Assembly (NCBI RefSeq): GCF_903652925.1
Contig: NZ_CAHLAR010000007.1
Coordinates: forward strand, 124,001-188,000
Length of the DNA stretch: 64,000 bases
Reading direction: 5' to 3'
Source of the DNA: Achromobacter anxifer
GTDB lineage: Bacteria > Pseudomonadota > Gammaproteobacteria > Burkholderiales > Burkholderiaceae_B
A model generated the notes under the pieces. That model was not told the DNA's origin. It saw only the letters and a list, made by a program, of their open reading frames with translations, and did no database searches. Shown piece after piece: positions 8,970 through 18,629 of this stretch (within the stretch, counting starts at the first letter, position 1; each line of letters starts with the position of its first letter). A program made the position numbers and the translations under genes.

Positions 8970-10001
8970 GTGACGATTTCTCCCGCCGAAGCGCTGACGC
9001 GCTGCATTGAACACCGCGAAATTTTCCACGACGAAATGCTGCATCTCATGCGCATGCTGATGCGCGGCGAAATGTCGCCGCAGATCGCCAGCGCCTTGCT
9101 GATGGGCTTGCGCGTGAAGAAGGAAACCATCGGCGAGATCACCGCCGCCGCGCAGGTCATGCGCGAATTCGCGACGCCCGTGGTCACGCCCAATCCCGCC
9201 GATCTGCTCGACATGTGCGGCACCGGCGGCGACGGCAGCCATACCTTCAACATCTCCACCACCGCCATGTTCGTCGCCGCGGCCGCGGGCGTGCCGATCG
9301 CCAAGCACGGCAATCGCAGCGCCTCGTCCTCTAGCGGCAGCGCCGACGTGCTGGAAGCCCTGGGCGCCAACCTGACGCTCACGCCCGAGCAGGTGGCCGA
9401 ATGCATCCAGGCGACCGGCATCGGCTTCATGTTCGCCCCGGCCCATCATGGCGCCATGAAGAACGTGGCCGCCGTGCGCAAGGAACTGGCCGTGCGGACG
9501 ATCTTCAACATCCTCGGCCCGCTGACCAACCCGGCCGGCGCCGCCAACCAGCTGATGGGCGTGTTCCACCCCGACCTGGTCGGCATCCAGGTGCGCGTGC
9601 TGGAACGCCTGGGCTCGCGCCACGTGCTGGTGGTCCATGGCAAGGACGGCATGGACGAAGCCTCGCTGGGCGGCGCCACCCTGGTCGGCGAACTCAAGGA
9701 CGGCAAAGTCCTAGAATACGAGATCCATCCCGAGGACTACGGGCTATCCATGATGTCCAACCGGAGCATCAAGGTGTCCAATCGCGAACAATCGCGCGAG
9801 CTTGTCATAGAGGCGCTGGAAAATGTCGAGGGCACCGCCCGCGACATCGTCGCGCTCAATGCGGGCCTCGCCATCTATGCTGGCAATAAAGCCGATTCCA
9901 TTCCCGAAGCCTTGGCTCTAGCATTTGAACTGATCTCCACCGGCGCGGCGCGAGCCAAGCTGGAAGAATTCTGCGCATATACCCGGAAATTCCAGAAATG
10001 A
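8970..10001 (+). CDS. trpD: Anthranilate phosphoribosyltransferase
   Basis: A 343-residue enzyme that attaches phosphoribosyl to anthranilate. The PRPP-binding motif [17 protein letters not shown] is followed by [21 protein letters not shown] and [14 protein letters not shown], all diagnostic. Translation starts at GTG (8970) with GAAGGA upstream. Its stop codon overlaps the trpC start (ATGA). Confidence 0.96.
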   Translation: MTISPAEALTRCIEHREIFHDEMLHLMRMLMRGEMSPQIASALLMGLRVKKETIGEITAAAQVMREFATPVVTPNPADLLDMCGTGGDGSHTFNISTTAMFVAAAAGVPIAKHGNRSASSSSGSADVLEALGANLTLTPEQVAECIQATGIGFMFAPAHHGAMKNVAAVRKELAVRTIFNILGPLTNPAGAANQLMGVFHPDLVGIQVRVLERLGSRHVLVVHGKDGMDEASLGGATLVGELKDGKVLEYEIHPEDYGLSMMSNRSIKVSNREQSRELVIEALENVEGTARDIVALNAGLAIYAGNKADSIPEALALAFELISTGAARAKLEEFCAYTRKFQK

Positions 10002-10786
10002 ACGATATTCTCGCGAAGATCCTCGCCGTCAAGGCCGAGGAAGTCGCCGCCGCTCGCCAGATGCGCAGCGAAGCCGAAGTCCTGCGCGAAGCGCAGGCGC
10101 GGCAGGACGTGCGTGGCTTTGCCCAAGCCATCGAAGACAAGATTGCGCAAGGCAAGGCCGGCGTCATCGCTGAAATCAAGAAGGCCTCGCCCTCCAAGGG
10201 CGTGCTGCGCGACCCCTTCAATCCCCCGGAAATCGCCGCCACCTATGCGGTGCACGGCGCCGCCTGCCTGTCGGTGCTGACCGACGTGCAGTTCTTCCAG
10301 GGCTCCCATGACCACCTGCGCCAGGCGCGCGCGGCCTGCTCGCTGCCAGTCCTGCGCAAGGACTTCATCATCGACCCGTACCAGATCATCGTGGCGCGCG
10401 CCATGGGCGCGGACTGCGTGCTGCTAATCGTGGCCGCGCTCAGCCCGGCGCAGCTGCGCGAGTACGAAACGCTGGCGATGGAGCTGGGCATGGACGTGCT
10501 GGTGGAAGTGCACGACGCCAAGGAACTCGACATCGCGCTGACGATGAAGACGCCGTTGCTCGGCATCAACAACCGCAACCTGCGCACCTTCGAGACCAGC
10601 CTGTCGAACACGCTGGACCTGCTGCCCCAGATCCCCGCGGGCAAGCGCGTCGTAACCGAAAGCGGCATCCTCAAGCCGGAAGACGTGCAGCTGATGCGCA
10701 AGCACAAGGTCGACGCCTTCCTGGTGGGCGAAGCCTTCATGCGCGCCAAGGATCCGGGCGCGGAACTCGCGCGCCTGATCGGCTGA
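9998..10786 (+). CDS. trpC: Indole-3-glycerol phosphate synthase
   Basis: A 262-residue TIM-barrel enzyme closing the indole ring. Signature segments are [16 protein letters not shown] (catalytic Lys), [42 protein letters not shown] and TESGI. It is translationally coupled to trpD and ends this operon segment. trpF, B and A are not in the window, as is common in Burkholderiales where they form a separate cluster. Confidence 0.96.
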   Translation: MNDILAKILAVKAEEVAAARQMRSEAEVLREAQARQDVRGFAQAIEDKIAQGKAGVIAEIKKASPSKGVLRDPFNPPEIAATYAVHGAACLSVLTDVQFFQGSHDHLRQARAACSLPVLRKDFIIDPYQIIVARAMGADCVLLIVAALSPAQLREYETLAMELGMDVLVEVHDAKELDIALTMKTPLLGINNRNLRTFETSLSNTLDLLPQIPAGKRVVTESGILKPEDVQLMRKHKVDAFLVGEAFMRAKDPGAELARLIG

Positions 10787-10796
10787 CCGCCCCGCT

Positions 10797-10824
10797 CCCG
10801 GCGGGCGGCGCGCCGCCCGCCGGG
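10797..10824. other. Perfect GC-only palindrome downstream of trpC
   Basis: Two 14-base arms of pure G/C with no spacer lie 10 bases after the trpC stop. It can fold into a very strong hairpin that may act as an end-stabilising or termination element. No U-run follows, so it is not a canonical intrinsic terminator. Confidence 0.5.
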
Positions 10825-10877
10825 CCGTCGCCCACGGAAGCCCGCCGGGGACGATGCGCCCCGGATGCCAGGAGCCT

Positions 10878-11741
10878 ATGGACACCACCTTCCTGCTCAA
10901 TTTCATCCAGGTGATCGAGCAAGGTTCGATCGCCGAGGTCGCGCGCAAGAACGGCCTGACGCCGGCGGCGGTGAACCAGCGCATCAAGAAGGTCGAGGAC
11001 GAACTCGGCTTCAAGCTGGTGGTGCGTTCAGGCCGCACGGTGAAGCCCACGGTCGAAGGCGCGCAGATCCTGGCCCAGGCCAAGCACGTCATGGAAGAGG
11101 TCCGCAACCTGAAGGCGGCGTCCCAGGGGCCGGTGGTGTTCGGCCATCTGACCCTGGGCGCGTTCGACTCCGCCATGACGACGATGATGCCCACGCTGCT
11201 GGCCCGCCTCATCGACCGGCATCCCAACCTGGAAATCAGCCTGGTCAAGGGCTATTCCGTCAATCTCTACAGCAAGATCTGCGATGGCGAAATGGATGCG
11301 GCGCTGATACTCCAGCCCCAGTTCCAGATGCCGAAGAATCTGGAATGGCGGCGCGTGCGCGACGAGCCGCTGGTCGTGCTGGCGCCGGCCTCGCTCACCG
11401 AGACCGACCCGCACCAGCTGCTGCGCGCCAATCCGCTGATCTGTTACGACCGCAAGCTATGGGGCGGGCAGCTCGCCGCCAACTACTTCCGCCAGCACAG
11501 CATACGGCCGAAGATACGCATCGAAACCGCGTCCATCGAAGTCATCGCGCTGCTGGTGACCCAGGGACTGGGCGTGTCCCTGGTGCCGGACGGCGCGGGC
11601 GAACTGCCGCCGGATTCCGGACTGCGCAAGATTCCCCTACCCGGCGACGAGCACTTCCGCAGCGTCGGCTTGCTGTGGAACCGCCAATCGGTCCGCGCGG
11701 GTCTGATCGAGGAAATCTACGAGATCGCGCGGTCCGCCTGA
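10878..11741 (+). CDS. LysR-family transcriptional regulator
   Basis: A 287-residue regulator. The N-terminal winged helix (about residues 1-60) contains NGLTPAAVNQRIKKVEDELGFKLVVRSGRTVKPTVEG, followed by a periplasmic-binding-like effector domain. The start at 10878 is chosen because it begins the helix normally and has CAGGAG just upstream; an ATG 24 bases earlier is possible. It converges on the seven-gene CoA operon ending at 11751, so that operon is its likely target, but this is inference. Confidence 0.88.
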   Translation: MDTTFLLNFIQVIEQGSIAEVARKNGLTPAAVNQRIKKVEDELGFKLVVRSGRTVKPTVEGAQILAQAKHVMEEVRNLKAASQGPVVFGHLTLGAFDSAMTTMMPTLLARLIDRHPNLEISLVKGYSVNLYSKICDGEMDAALILQPQFQMPKNLEWRRVRDEPLVVLAPASLTETDPHQLLRANPLICYDRKLWGGQLAANYFRQHSIRPKIRIETASIEVIALLVTQGLGVSLVPDGAGELPPDSGLRKIPLPGDEHFRSVGLLWNRQSVRAGLIEEIYEIARSA

Positions 11742-11750
11742 AGCCGCCCG

Positions 11751-12923
11751 CTAGCAGGTTTCCGCAGTACCCAGGATGACGGTGGACTGGCTCGACAACG
11801 TGCCGCCGTTGCCATGCGCCAGCGCCAGGCGCGCATCCCTTACCTGCCGGTCCCCCGCCTGGCCGCGCAGCTGGCGCACGGCCTCTATGACCAGGAACAC
11901 GCCGTACATGCCTGGGTGCACGCAGGACAGCCCGCCCCCGTTGGTGTTCACCGGCAACCTGCCCCCCGGAGCGATGCCGCCGTCACGCACGAACGCCCCG
12001 CCCTCGCCCTTGGCGCAGAATCCCAGGTCCTCCAGGAACAGGATCGTGTTGATGGTGAAGGCGTCGTACAGCTGCGCCACGTCGATGTCGCCGGGACGGC
12101 AGCCGGCCATCTCGAACGCCAGCGCGCCCGACTGACGCGCCGCGGTAGTGGTCAGGTCCGCCATCGCGGAGATCTGGCGGTTCCAGACGGCGGTGGCGCT
12201 GCCCAGGATGTAGGCGGGCGGCTGGGGCAGATCCCTGGCACGGTCTGCCCGCGTCATGATGAAGGCGCCCGCGCCGTCCGTCACCAGGCAGCAGTCGCGG
12301 ACCGTCAGCGGATCGGACACCCTGCGGGCGCCCAGCACGTCGTCGATCGACAGGGGGTCGCGGGAATAGGCCTCCGGGTTGAGCTGGGCCCAACGCCGGG
12401 CGGCCACGGCGACTTCGGCCAGGTCCTCGCGGCGCGTGCCGAACTCGTGCATGTGGCGCCTGGCGGCCAGCGCATAGGCGCTGGGCGGGTTCAGGGGCTC
12501 ATAAGGCATTTCGTAGGGCTGGGGATCCAGCGCCTTGCGCGTGGCGGCGATCGCCGAGCGTCCGACGGCGGCCGTCCTCTGGGCGCTGCCGTAGCAGACC
12601 AGCACGGCATTGCACTGTCCAGAATCCAGCGCACGGGCGGCGGCCAGGATGTAGGACATGAAGCTGGAACCGCCCAGGCAGGTTCCGTCGATATAGGTCG
12701 GGCGGATGCCCAGGGTCTCGATGACCGACATCGGCCACATGCTGGCCGCCACGCTGGAGGTGGCGATGCCGTCTATGTCACGCATCTCCAGGCCCGCGTC
12801 GCGCACCGCCGCGTGCGCGGCCCGCGCCAGCAGCTCCATGTCCGTGTAGCCCGGCGCCTGGCCCAGGCCGAAATGCCCGACGCCGGCGATTGCCGTCTTG
12901 GCTCGCAGTTGCCGGTAGTTCAT
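11751..12923 (-). CDS. Thiolase-fold protein (SCP-x/Ltp2-like)
   Basis: A 390-residue thiolase-superfamily protein. It shows GVGHFGLG near the N-terminus, DGTCLGGSSFMSY at the usual nucleophile turn, and the YDAFTI and NTNGGGLSCVHPGMYG motifs seen in the lipid-transfer/SCP-x branch. That branch includes thiolases and retro-aldolases that pair with DUF35 proteins. The preceding gene is a DUF35 protein and the two overlap by ATGA, supporting a complex. It is the last gene of the operon. Substrate unknown; thiolysis or retro-aldol cleavage of a beta-keto or beta-hydroxyacyl-CoA is likely. Confidence 0.82.
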   Translation of the reverse strand: MNYRQLRAKTAIAGVGHFGLGQAPGYTDMELLARAAHAAVRDAGLEMRDIDGIATSSVAASMWPMSVIETLGIRPTYIDGTCLGGSSFMSYILAAARALDSGQCNAVLVCYGSAQRTAAVGRSAIAATRKALDPQPYEMPYEPLNPPSAYALAARRHMHEFGTRREDLAEVAVAARRWAQLNPEAYSRDPLSIDDVLGARRVSDPLTVRDCCLVTDGAGAFIMTRADRARDLPQPPAYILGSATAVWNRQISAMADLTTTAARQSGALAFEMAGCRPGDIDVAQLYDAFTINTILFLEDLGFCAKGEGGAFVRDGGIAPGGRLPVNTNGGGLSCVHPGMYGVFLVIEAVRQLRGQAGDRQVRDARLALAHGNGGTLSSQSTVILGTAETC

Positions 12924-13309
12924 TGCGCCGCTCCCTCGAACAATACCGCCGGAGCGCCGTCGCGTTCGCCGATCACGGCCTTTACCGCCATGCCGATCCG
13001 CACCTGGTCCGGCGGCATGCCCACCACGCTGGACATCATCCGCACGCCCTCCTCCAGGTCGATCAGCGAAACGTTGTAGTCGCCGCCGGCCTCGGGTTTG
13101 CGCGCGACGGTGGTGTAGCTGTAGACGGTGGCCCGCCCCGCCGGCGCAACCCATCCCAGCACGTCGCTGCCGCAATGCGGGCAGATCTCGCGCGGATGGA
13201 ACACGTGGCGCGCGCAATCCGCGCAACGCTGGATCATGAAGCGCCCCTGCGACAGATGGTCGAAGTACTGCTTCTGCGTCCCCATATCAGCGAATGCTGC
13301 GCTGCTCAT
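12920..13309 (-). CDS. DUF35 / OB-fold zinc-ribbon protein
   Basis: A 129-residue acyl-CoA-associated protein. An N-terminal helix is followed by a zinc ribbon with CADC and CPHC (C-x2-C pairs) and then an OB fold (VAPAGRATVYSYTTV, YNVSLIDLEEGVRMMS). DUF35 proteins commonly form a heteromer with a neighbouring thiolase. The start at 13309 has GGGAGAA upstream and overlaps the CoA-transferase stop by ATGA; the longer open frame is unlikely. Confidence 0.85.
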   Translation of the reverse strand: MSSAAFADMGTQKQYFDHLSQGRFMIQRCADCARHVFHPREICPHCGSDVLGWVAPAGRATVYSYTTVARKPEAGGDYNVSLIDLEEGVRMMSSVVGMPPDQVRIGMAVKAVIGERDGAPAVLFEGAAQ

Positions 13310-14550
13310 CGTGATTCTCCCTGGATGGCGGCTTGCTGCAACGCCGCGATTTCTGCCTCGGTGCATCCCAGTCTGGCGCTCAGGACACTATGGGTATCGG
13401 CGCCCAGCAAGGGCGCCGCATTGCGGTAGGCCACAGGGCTGTCCGAAAAGCGCATCGGACTGCGCACCTGCGGGACGCTGCCGCTGACCGGATGCGGCAG
13501 CGAGAACTTCAGGCCCCGCGCCTGGACCTGTGGGTCCTCATGCACCTGGGCAATGTCGTTGATCACGCCCACAGGCACCCCGGCGGCGTCCAGCAGGCTG
13601 ACCCATTCGTCGCGCCCTCGCGTGCGGAACAGACTTTCCAGCTCGGGGATGAGAGTGCCCTTGGCAAGCACGCGGCCGGTGTTGGTCCGATAGCGTTCGT
13701 CCCCGGCCAGATCGCTGCGCCCCGCGGCCACACAGAACTTCTGGAACTGGCTGTCATTGCCTACGCCCAGCACCACATGCCCATCCGCGGCCTCGAACAC
13801 TTGATAGGGGGCCAGATTGACGTGCGCATTGCCTTCCCGGCGAGGCACCTCGCCGGACAGGAAATAATTGAAGTTCTGCACGCCCAGCGCCGCCACCTGG
13901 CAATCCAGCATGGAGATGTCTATGTGCTGGCCGCGGCCGCTACGGCCGCGCTCATGCAGCGCGGCCAGGATGGCGCTGGTGGCGTACATGCCGGCCATCA
14001 GGTCGGCGGCGGCGTTGCCCGCCTTCTGCGGACCGCCGCCAGGCAACGCATCCTTTTCACCGGTAATGCTCATCAGCCCGCCCAACGCCTGAATCACGAA
14101 GTCATAGCCGGGCTTTTCCGCATAGGGTCCGTCCTGACCAAAACCCGTGATGGAGCAATAGATGAGGCGCGGGTTCAACTCCCGCAAGCTGGCGTAGTCC
14201 AGGCCGTACTTGCGCAGGCCGCCCACCTTGAAGTTCTCGACGAAGATGTCGCACCCGGCTGCCAGCCGGCGCACCGCGTCCGCGCCAGCCTGGGCCGCGA
14301 TATCCAGCGCCAGGGACTTCTTGTTGCGATTGGCGGCCAGGTAATACGCGGACTCCTGCGTGCGCCGGCCTTCGGCGTCCATCAGGTTGGGCGGCCCCCA
14401 GCCTCGGGTGTCGTCGCCCGACTGCGGGCGTTCGATCTTCAGCACTTCGGCGCCCAGGTCGGCCAGGTTCTGCGTGCACCAGGGACCCGCCATGATGCGG
14501 GTCATGTCGAGCACGCTGATGCCGCTGAGCGGAGGTTCTCTGTTAGACAT
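13306..14550 (-). CDS. CaiB/BaiF (family III) CoA transferase
   Basis: A 414-residue enzyme expected to move CoA between carboxylic acids. The N-terminal GISVLDMTRIMAGPWCTQNLADLGAEVLKIERP and the NAAADLMAGMYA segment with the catalytic aspartate are typical of family III. It is probably the activating step of the pathway encoded by this operon. The preferred start (MSNREPPLSG) follows the dehydrogenase gene by 35 bases; no strong ribosome site is visible. Confidence 0.9.
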   Translation of the reverse strand: MSNREPPLSGISVLDMTRIMAGPWCTQNLADLGAEVLKIERPQSGDDTRGWGPPNLMDAEGRRTQESAYYLAANRNKKSLALDIAAQAGADAVRRLAAGCDIFVENFKVGGLRKYGLDYASLRELNPRLIYCSITGFGQDGPYAEKPGYDFVIQALGGLMSITGEKDALPGGGPQKAGNAAADLMAGMYATSAILAALHERGRSGRGQHIDISMLDCQVAALGVQNFNYFLSGEVPRREGNAHVNLAPYQVFEAADGHVVLGVGNDSQFQKFCVAAGRSDLAGDERYRTNTGRVLAKGTLIPELESLFRTRGRDEWVSLLDAAGVPVGVINDIAQVHEDPQVQARGLKFSLPHPVSGSVPQVRSPMRFSDSPVAYRNAAPLLGADTHSVLSARLGCTEAEIAALQQAAIQGESR

Positions 14551-14585
14551 GGCTATTGTGTAGGTGGATGACGGAAGGAAAAGTT

Positions 14586-16664
14586 TCAGCGGCCATGGAA
14601 GGCGCCGCCATCGCGAGCCTGGGCCAGCAGCAGCGGCGCGGGCGTCCAATACTGTGCGCCCGCATGGCTGGCGTAGTGGCGGATGCGTTCGCAGATGCGG
14701 GCCGCGCCGATCTGGTCCGCATGGAACATCGGACCTCCCCGGAAGCGCGGAAAGCCGTAGCCATTGAGCCAGATGGTGTCGATGTCCTCCGGCCGGCTGG
14801 CGACGCCTTCCTCCAGGATCCGCGCCCCTTCGTTGATCATGGAGTAGAGGCAGCGTTCCAAGATCTCTTCGTCCGAAATGACGCGCCGCGCGATGCCGCG
14901 CCTTTCCGCGTTGCGCACGATCAGTTCGGAAATGGCGGGGTCCACCGAACGTCTGCGCTGCGCGTCATAGGTGTAGAACCCGGCGCCGGTCTTCTGTCCC
15001 AGCCGTCCCGCCGCGACGATTTCGTCGAGGATGTTGCAGGCTACTTCGCGCTCGCTCAAGCGGTCCAGCCGGCTCTGGCGGTTGCGCCAGGCAACGTCCA
15101 GGCCCGCCAGGTCATTCAGCTGGAACTGCCCCATCGGGAAGCCGAACTCGCACAGCACGCGGTCGACCTGCTCGGGCAACGCACCCTCCTCCAGCATGAA
15201 ATAGCACTCGCGGGTGCGCCGCGCCAGCATCCGGTTGCCGACGAAACCGTCCGACACTCCCACCATGACCGCGACCTTGCCCAGCCGCTTTCCCAGGGCC
15301 TGCGCCGTAGCCAGCGCCCGCGGCGCGCTACGCTTGCCGCGCACGTTCTCCAGCAGCTTCATGATGTGGGCGGGGCTGAAGAAATGCATGCCGACAACGT
15401 TCTCCGGACGCCGCAGGCCCGCGGCCAACGCATCGATATCCAGAAACGAGGTGTTGGTAGCGATCAGCGCGTCCGGCCGCAGGTTCTCCTCGATGCTGGC
15501 CAGCACCTGCTGCTTGACGCCCATATCCTCGAACACGGCCTCCACCACCAGGTCGCAGTCATGCAGCGACTCGTATTGCAGCGTCGGCATCAGCGCTTCG
15601 CCGCGCGCGCGCTGCGTGTCTGCAGTGATGCGCCCTTTCGCCACGTCGTTGCGATAGGTCTTGCCTATGGTCTCGACGCTGGATGCCAGCACCTTTTCGT
15701 TCTGCTCGACCAGCACGACAGGGATGCCCGCGTTCAGAAAGCACATGGCGATGCCCGTGCCCATGGTGCCCGCGCCGACGACGCCCGCCTTGCGCACCGG
15801 CTTGGCCTCCTCCATGGGCAGGCCAGCCGGCTTGGTCGCGACGCGCTCCGCAAAGAAGGCATGACGCAAAGCCCGCGCCTGAGGTGACGCGACCAGTTCA
15901 CGGAAACGCTCGCGACCATAGGTCACGGCGGCATCGAAATCCGCGGACACACTGCGCGCGGCAACGTCCACGCATGCCTGCGGCGCGAGCTGGCCGCGAT
16001 GGCTGGCACGGAACCGGTCACGCGCGGCGTCGAACGTCGCGGGGTCGCAGGCCGGCGCCGGCAGCTCCCGCGTGCGCCGCGCGCCCCTGCCCTGCTCCAA
16101 CAGGCGCTGCGCGTAGGCCATGGCGGCGCCTCGCACATCCTCCTGCGCCAGCGCGTCCGCCACGCCTGCTTCCAGCGCCTGCACCGCGTCTATGGGCTTG
16201 CCGCCGGCGGCCATGTCCAGCGCCTTTTCCACGCCTGCCAGCCGCAACAGCCTTGGAATACCTCCGGCTCCGGGAATGATGCCCAGGGTGGACTCGGGCA
16301 GGCCCAGGCGGGCTTGCGCATCGACCACCCGATAGTGGCAGCCCAGCGCCAGTTCCAGGCCGCCTCCCAGGGCCAAACCATGGATCGCCGCGACCACGGG
16401 CTTGTCGCTGGATTCGATGGCGTGGATCACATCCGACAGGTGCGGATCGACCGGCGGCTTGCCAAACTCCTTGATGTCGGCCCCGGCCACGAACGTGGCA
16501 CCCGCGCAGGCGATGACGATGGCCTGGGTGGCCCCGTCGGCGCCGGCCTGCTCCATGGCTTGCAGCAGCCCGGCCCGAACCGCCTGCGAAGTGGCGTTGA
16601 CCGGAGGGTTGTCGATGAGAATGACGCGGATGTTTCCGCTGAGCGTCGAAGATACGGCTTGCAT
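14586..16664 (-). CDS. Bifunctional enoyl-CoA hydratase / 3-hydroxyacyl-CoA dehydrogenase
   Basis: A 692-residue FadB/FadJ-like fusion. The N-terminal crotonase domain (about 1-190) has GADIKEFG, HGLALGGGLELALGCHYRV and GLPESTLGIIPGAGG with catalytic glutamates. The dehydrogenase domain starts near residue 290 with GVVGAGTMGTGIAMCFLNAG (NAD binding). Two C-terminal 3HCDH domains follow. It carries out the hydration and oxidation steps of beta-oxidation. AGGA precedes the ATG by five bases. Confidence 0.9.
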   Translation of the reverse strand: MQAVSSTLSGNIRVILIDNPPVNATSQAVRAGLLQAMEQAGADGATQAIVIACAGATFVAGADIKEFGKPPVDPHLSDVIHAIESSDKPVVAAIHGLALGGGLELALGCHYRVVDAQARLGLPESTLGIIPGAGGIPRLLRLAGVEKALDMAAGGKPIDAVQALEAGVADALAQEDVRGAAMAYAQRLLEQGRGARRTRELPAPACDPATFDAARDRFRASHRGQLAPQACVDVAARSVSADFDAAVTYGRERFRELVASPQARALRHAFFAERVATKPAGLPMEEAKPVRKAGVVGAGTMGTGIAMCFLNAGIPVVLVEQNEKVLASSVETIGKTYRNDVAKGRITADTQRARGEALMPTLQYESLHDCDLVVEAVFEDMGVKQQVLASIEENLRPDALIATNTSFLDIDALAAGLRRPENVVGMHFFSPAHIMKLLENVRGKRSAPRALATAQALGKRLGKVAVMVGVSDGFVGNRMLARRTRECYFMLEEGALPEQVDRVLCEFGFPMGQFQLNDLAGLDVAWRNRQSRLDRLSEREVACNILDEIVAAGRLGQKTGAGFYTYDAQRRRSVDPAISELIVRNAERRGIARRVISDEEILERCLYSMINEGARILEEGVASRPEDIDTIWLNGYGFPRFRGGPMFHADQIGAARICERIRHYASHAGAQYWTPAPLLLAQARDGGAFHGR

Positions 16665-16703
16665 GTTTGTCCTGGAATGATGGCGGCGCGTGGCCGCCGC
16701 GGT

Positions 16704-17681
16704 TCAGCGGGCTTCCTGCACCGGCACCTTGGCCGTCTTGATGACCTGGGCCCACTTTTCCTTTTCTTGCCCGATGTAGCGGCCGAAGCCTTCGGGCGTA
16801 TCGGTCTGCGGCTCCATGCCCTGCTGGCGCAGCCATTGCGTGAATTCGGGCTTGTCCACCATCTCGCGCAGGGTGGCGTTGAGCTGCGCGACGATGGGCT
16901 GCGGGGTGCCAGCGGGCGCCAACAGCCCATACCAGCCTGCCGCCTGGAATCCGGGATAGCCGGATTCGGCCACGGTGGGCACCTGCGGCAGCGACTGGAT
17001 ACGCTGCGCAGTTTCGACCGCCAGCGGCACCAGCTGTCCCGACTGGATCAGCGGCACCAGCGTGATCGCGTTGTCGCTGAGCGCAGAGATCAATCCCGAT
17101 TGCACGTCGACCAGCGCTGCCGAACTACCCTTGTAGGGCACGTGCAGCATGTCCACGCCCGCAGTCGACTTGAGCAGCTCCATGGACAGGTGCTGCGTCG
17201 ACCCGGTGCCGGCGGAACCGAAGGTCAGCTTGCCCGGATCCTTTTTGGCCAGGGCCAGGAATTCGCCCAGCGATTTCGGCCCGAGCTTGGGACTGACGGC
17301 GATGACCAGGGGCGAAACCGCCACGATAGTGATCGGCGCAAAGTCCTTCACGGGGTCGTAGGGCAGTTGCTGATACAGCGAGGGATTGATGGACATCGCC
17401 CCCGAGAAGGTCATGCCCAGGGTGTAGCCATCGGCGGGCGCCTTGGCGATGGCCGACATGCCCACGATGGCGGCCGCGCCCGGCTTGTTCTCGATGACCA
17501 CGGGCTGACCGAATTTCTCCGTCAGTCCGCGGCCTATCATGCGGGCCAGCGTATCGGCGGCGCCGCCGGCCGCCGCGGGCACGATCATTCGGATGGGCTT
17601 GTCGGGATACGGCGCGGCCCAGGCGGTGGTCGCGGCCAAGGCCGCGCAAGAGAGGGCAAGACTCTGCAGGATGCGCTTCAA
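16704..17681 (-). CDS. Bug-family (TctC-type) extracytoplasmic solute receptor
   Basis: A 325-residue periplasmic binding protein of the tripartite tricarboxylate transporter type. The signal peptide MKRILQSLALSCAALAATTAWA is followed by YPDKPIRMIVPAAAGGAADTLAR, the family ligand-loop signature. Translation starts at TTG (17681) with AAGGAGA six bases upstream. No tctA/tctB membrane genes are nearby, which is usual for the expanded Bug families of Bordetella and relatives. It probably captures the operon's substrate. Confidence 0.9.
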   Translation of the reverse strand: MKRILQSLALSCAALAATTAWAAPYPDKPIRMIVPAAAGGAADTLARMIGRGLTEKFGQPVVIENKPGAAAIVGMSAIAKAPADGYTLGMTFSGAMSINPSLYQQLPYDPVKDFAPITIVAVSPLVIAVSPKLGPKSLGEFLALAKKDPGKLTFGSAGTGSTQHLSMELLKSTAGVDMLHVPYKGSSAALVDVQSGLISALSDNAITLVPLIQSGQLVPLAVETAQRIQSLPQVPTVAESGYPGFQAAGWYGLLAPAGTPQPIVAQLNATLREMVDKPEFTQWLRQQGMEPQTDTPEGFGRYIGQEKEKWAQVIKTAKVPVQEAR

Positions 17682-17719
17682 GATTGTCTCCTTGTGCTTG
17701 TTATGTGTTGCGGCTGGAT

Positions 17720-18112
17720 TCAGCCGCGGCGGCGGGTGATGGTTCCCACCTGGACCTTCTTTCCGTCAGCCAGGGTGCAGGCGTAGGCCAGCTCCAGCCA
17801 TCCGGGTTCGCTGCGGGTCACTTCGAATGCAACGTCCACGGCCTCCCCCGGCCGCGTGAACGCCACGAACTTCGCCTCGATTTCGCCGCCGTCGAGCCAC
17901 GCGTCCCCAAGCAGGTCGGCGGCCATGTCGAGGACTGGCGCCATCACCAACGCCCCCTGCACGATGACGCCGCCGAAGACGCTGTTGCGCGCATATTCGG
18001 GATCGGTGTGCGTCCTGCCGGTGGTGCCGTGCAGCGCGCCGAAGCGGTTGATGTCTTTCTGTTCCGCGCCACGCGCGGCGCTACGGAACTTGTCGCCTAC
18101 CTTGAATTCCAT
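17720..18112 (-). CDS. MaoC-like hot-dog protein with altered hydratase motif
   Basis: A 130-residue single hot-dog domain related to R-specific enoyl-CoA hydratases. The motif region reads HGTTGRTHTDPEYA, where canonical hydratases have a GDxNPxH pattern: the His is kept but the catalytic Asp and the Asn are replaced. It is therefore either a non-catalytic partner or uses other chemistry. It follows another hot-dog gene by 10 bases and has TGAGGAG before its ATG, so the two are probably partners in a heteromer. Confidence 0.75.
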   Translation of the reverse strand: MEFKVGDKFRSAARGAEQKDINRFGALHGTTGRTHTDPEYARNSVFGGVIVQGALVMAPVLDMAADLLGDAWLDGGEIEAKFVAFTRPGEAVDVAFEVTRSEPGWLELAYACTLADGKKVQVGTITRRRG

Positions 18113-18122
18113 GCGGGTCTCC

Positions 18123-18560
18123 TCAGTTGGGCCAAACCAGGCTGCGTTCCGCCACCAGGGCGACGCGCGCGTTTTCCAGCTTGCGGACGGTGAGCTCCAG
18201 CACCACGAAGCGCTTGTCGTTCTTCAGGTACTTGTCCTTCACCAGCACGCTGGCCTCCAGCGCCTCGCCTGGATATACGGGCGCCAGCAAGCGGACTTTC
18301 TCGCGGGCATGCAAGACGCCCGTCGGCCAGGCGAACGCCGCGTGCTGCGGCTGGAAGCTGCCGACCAGGACGGGATGCACGCTGCGCACGGGGGTCGCGC
18401 CGCCTTGGGGCCGCAAGGCGCGGCCGCTGCCGTCGAGAACCGGGGAATGTTCGAAGGTGCCGATGAACGCGTCGCTGTCCGCGGCGTCGATGCTGTAGCG
18501 GCTGGGAGGAAAGAGACGGCCTATTTCGAAGTCGTCGTAGAACAGCTCGTTGCTTGCCAT
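18123..18560 (-). CDS. FAS1-like/MaoC N-terminal hot-dog protein
   Basis: A 145-residue protein resembling the N-terminal hot-dog half of double hot-dog dehydratases (FYDDFEIGRLFPPSRYSIDAADSDAFIGTFEHSPVLDG; VRLLAPVYPGEALEASVLV). It is the first gene of the minus-strand CoA operon running to 11751. AGGTGATGAC precedes the ATG. Together with the next gene it could rebuild a two-domain (de)hydratase such as those of mesaconyl-CoA or steroid side-chain pathways; no catalytic Asp/His pair is evident here. Confidence 0.72.
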   Translation of the reverse strand: MASNELFYDDFEIGRLFPPSRYSIDAADSDAFIGTFEHSPVLDGSGRALRPQGGATPVRSVHPVLVGSFQPQHAAFAWPTGVLHAREKVRLLAPVYPGEALEASVLVKDKYLKNDKRFVVLELTVRKLENARVALVAERSLVWPN

Positions 18561-18629
18561 GTCATCACCTGGGTTGAAGGGGATGCGGGCATCGTAAGCA
18601 GTTCTTCCCGTGCGCTGGGATAGTTAACT

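Noticed and set aside
16704-17681. Complete tripartite tricarboxylate transporter
   Set aside because: Only the binding protein is present; no tctA or tctB-like membrane genes are adjacent.
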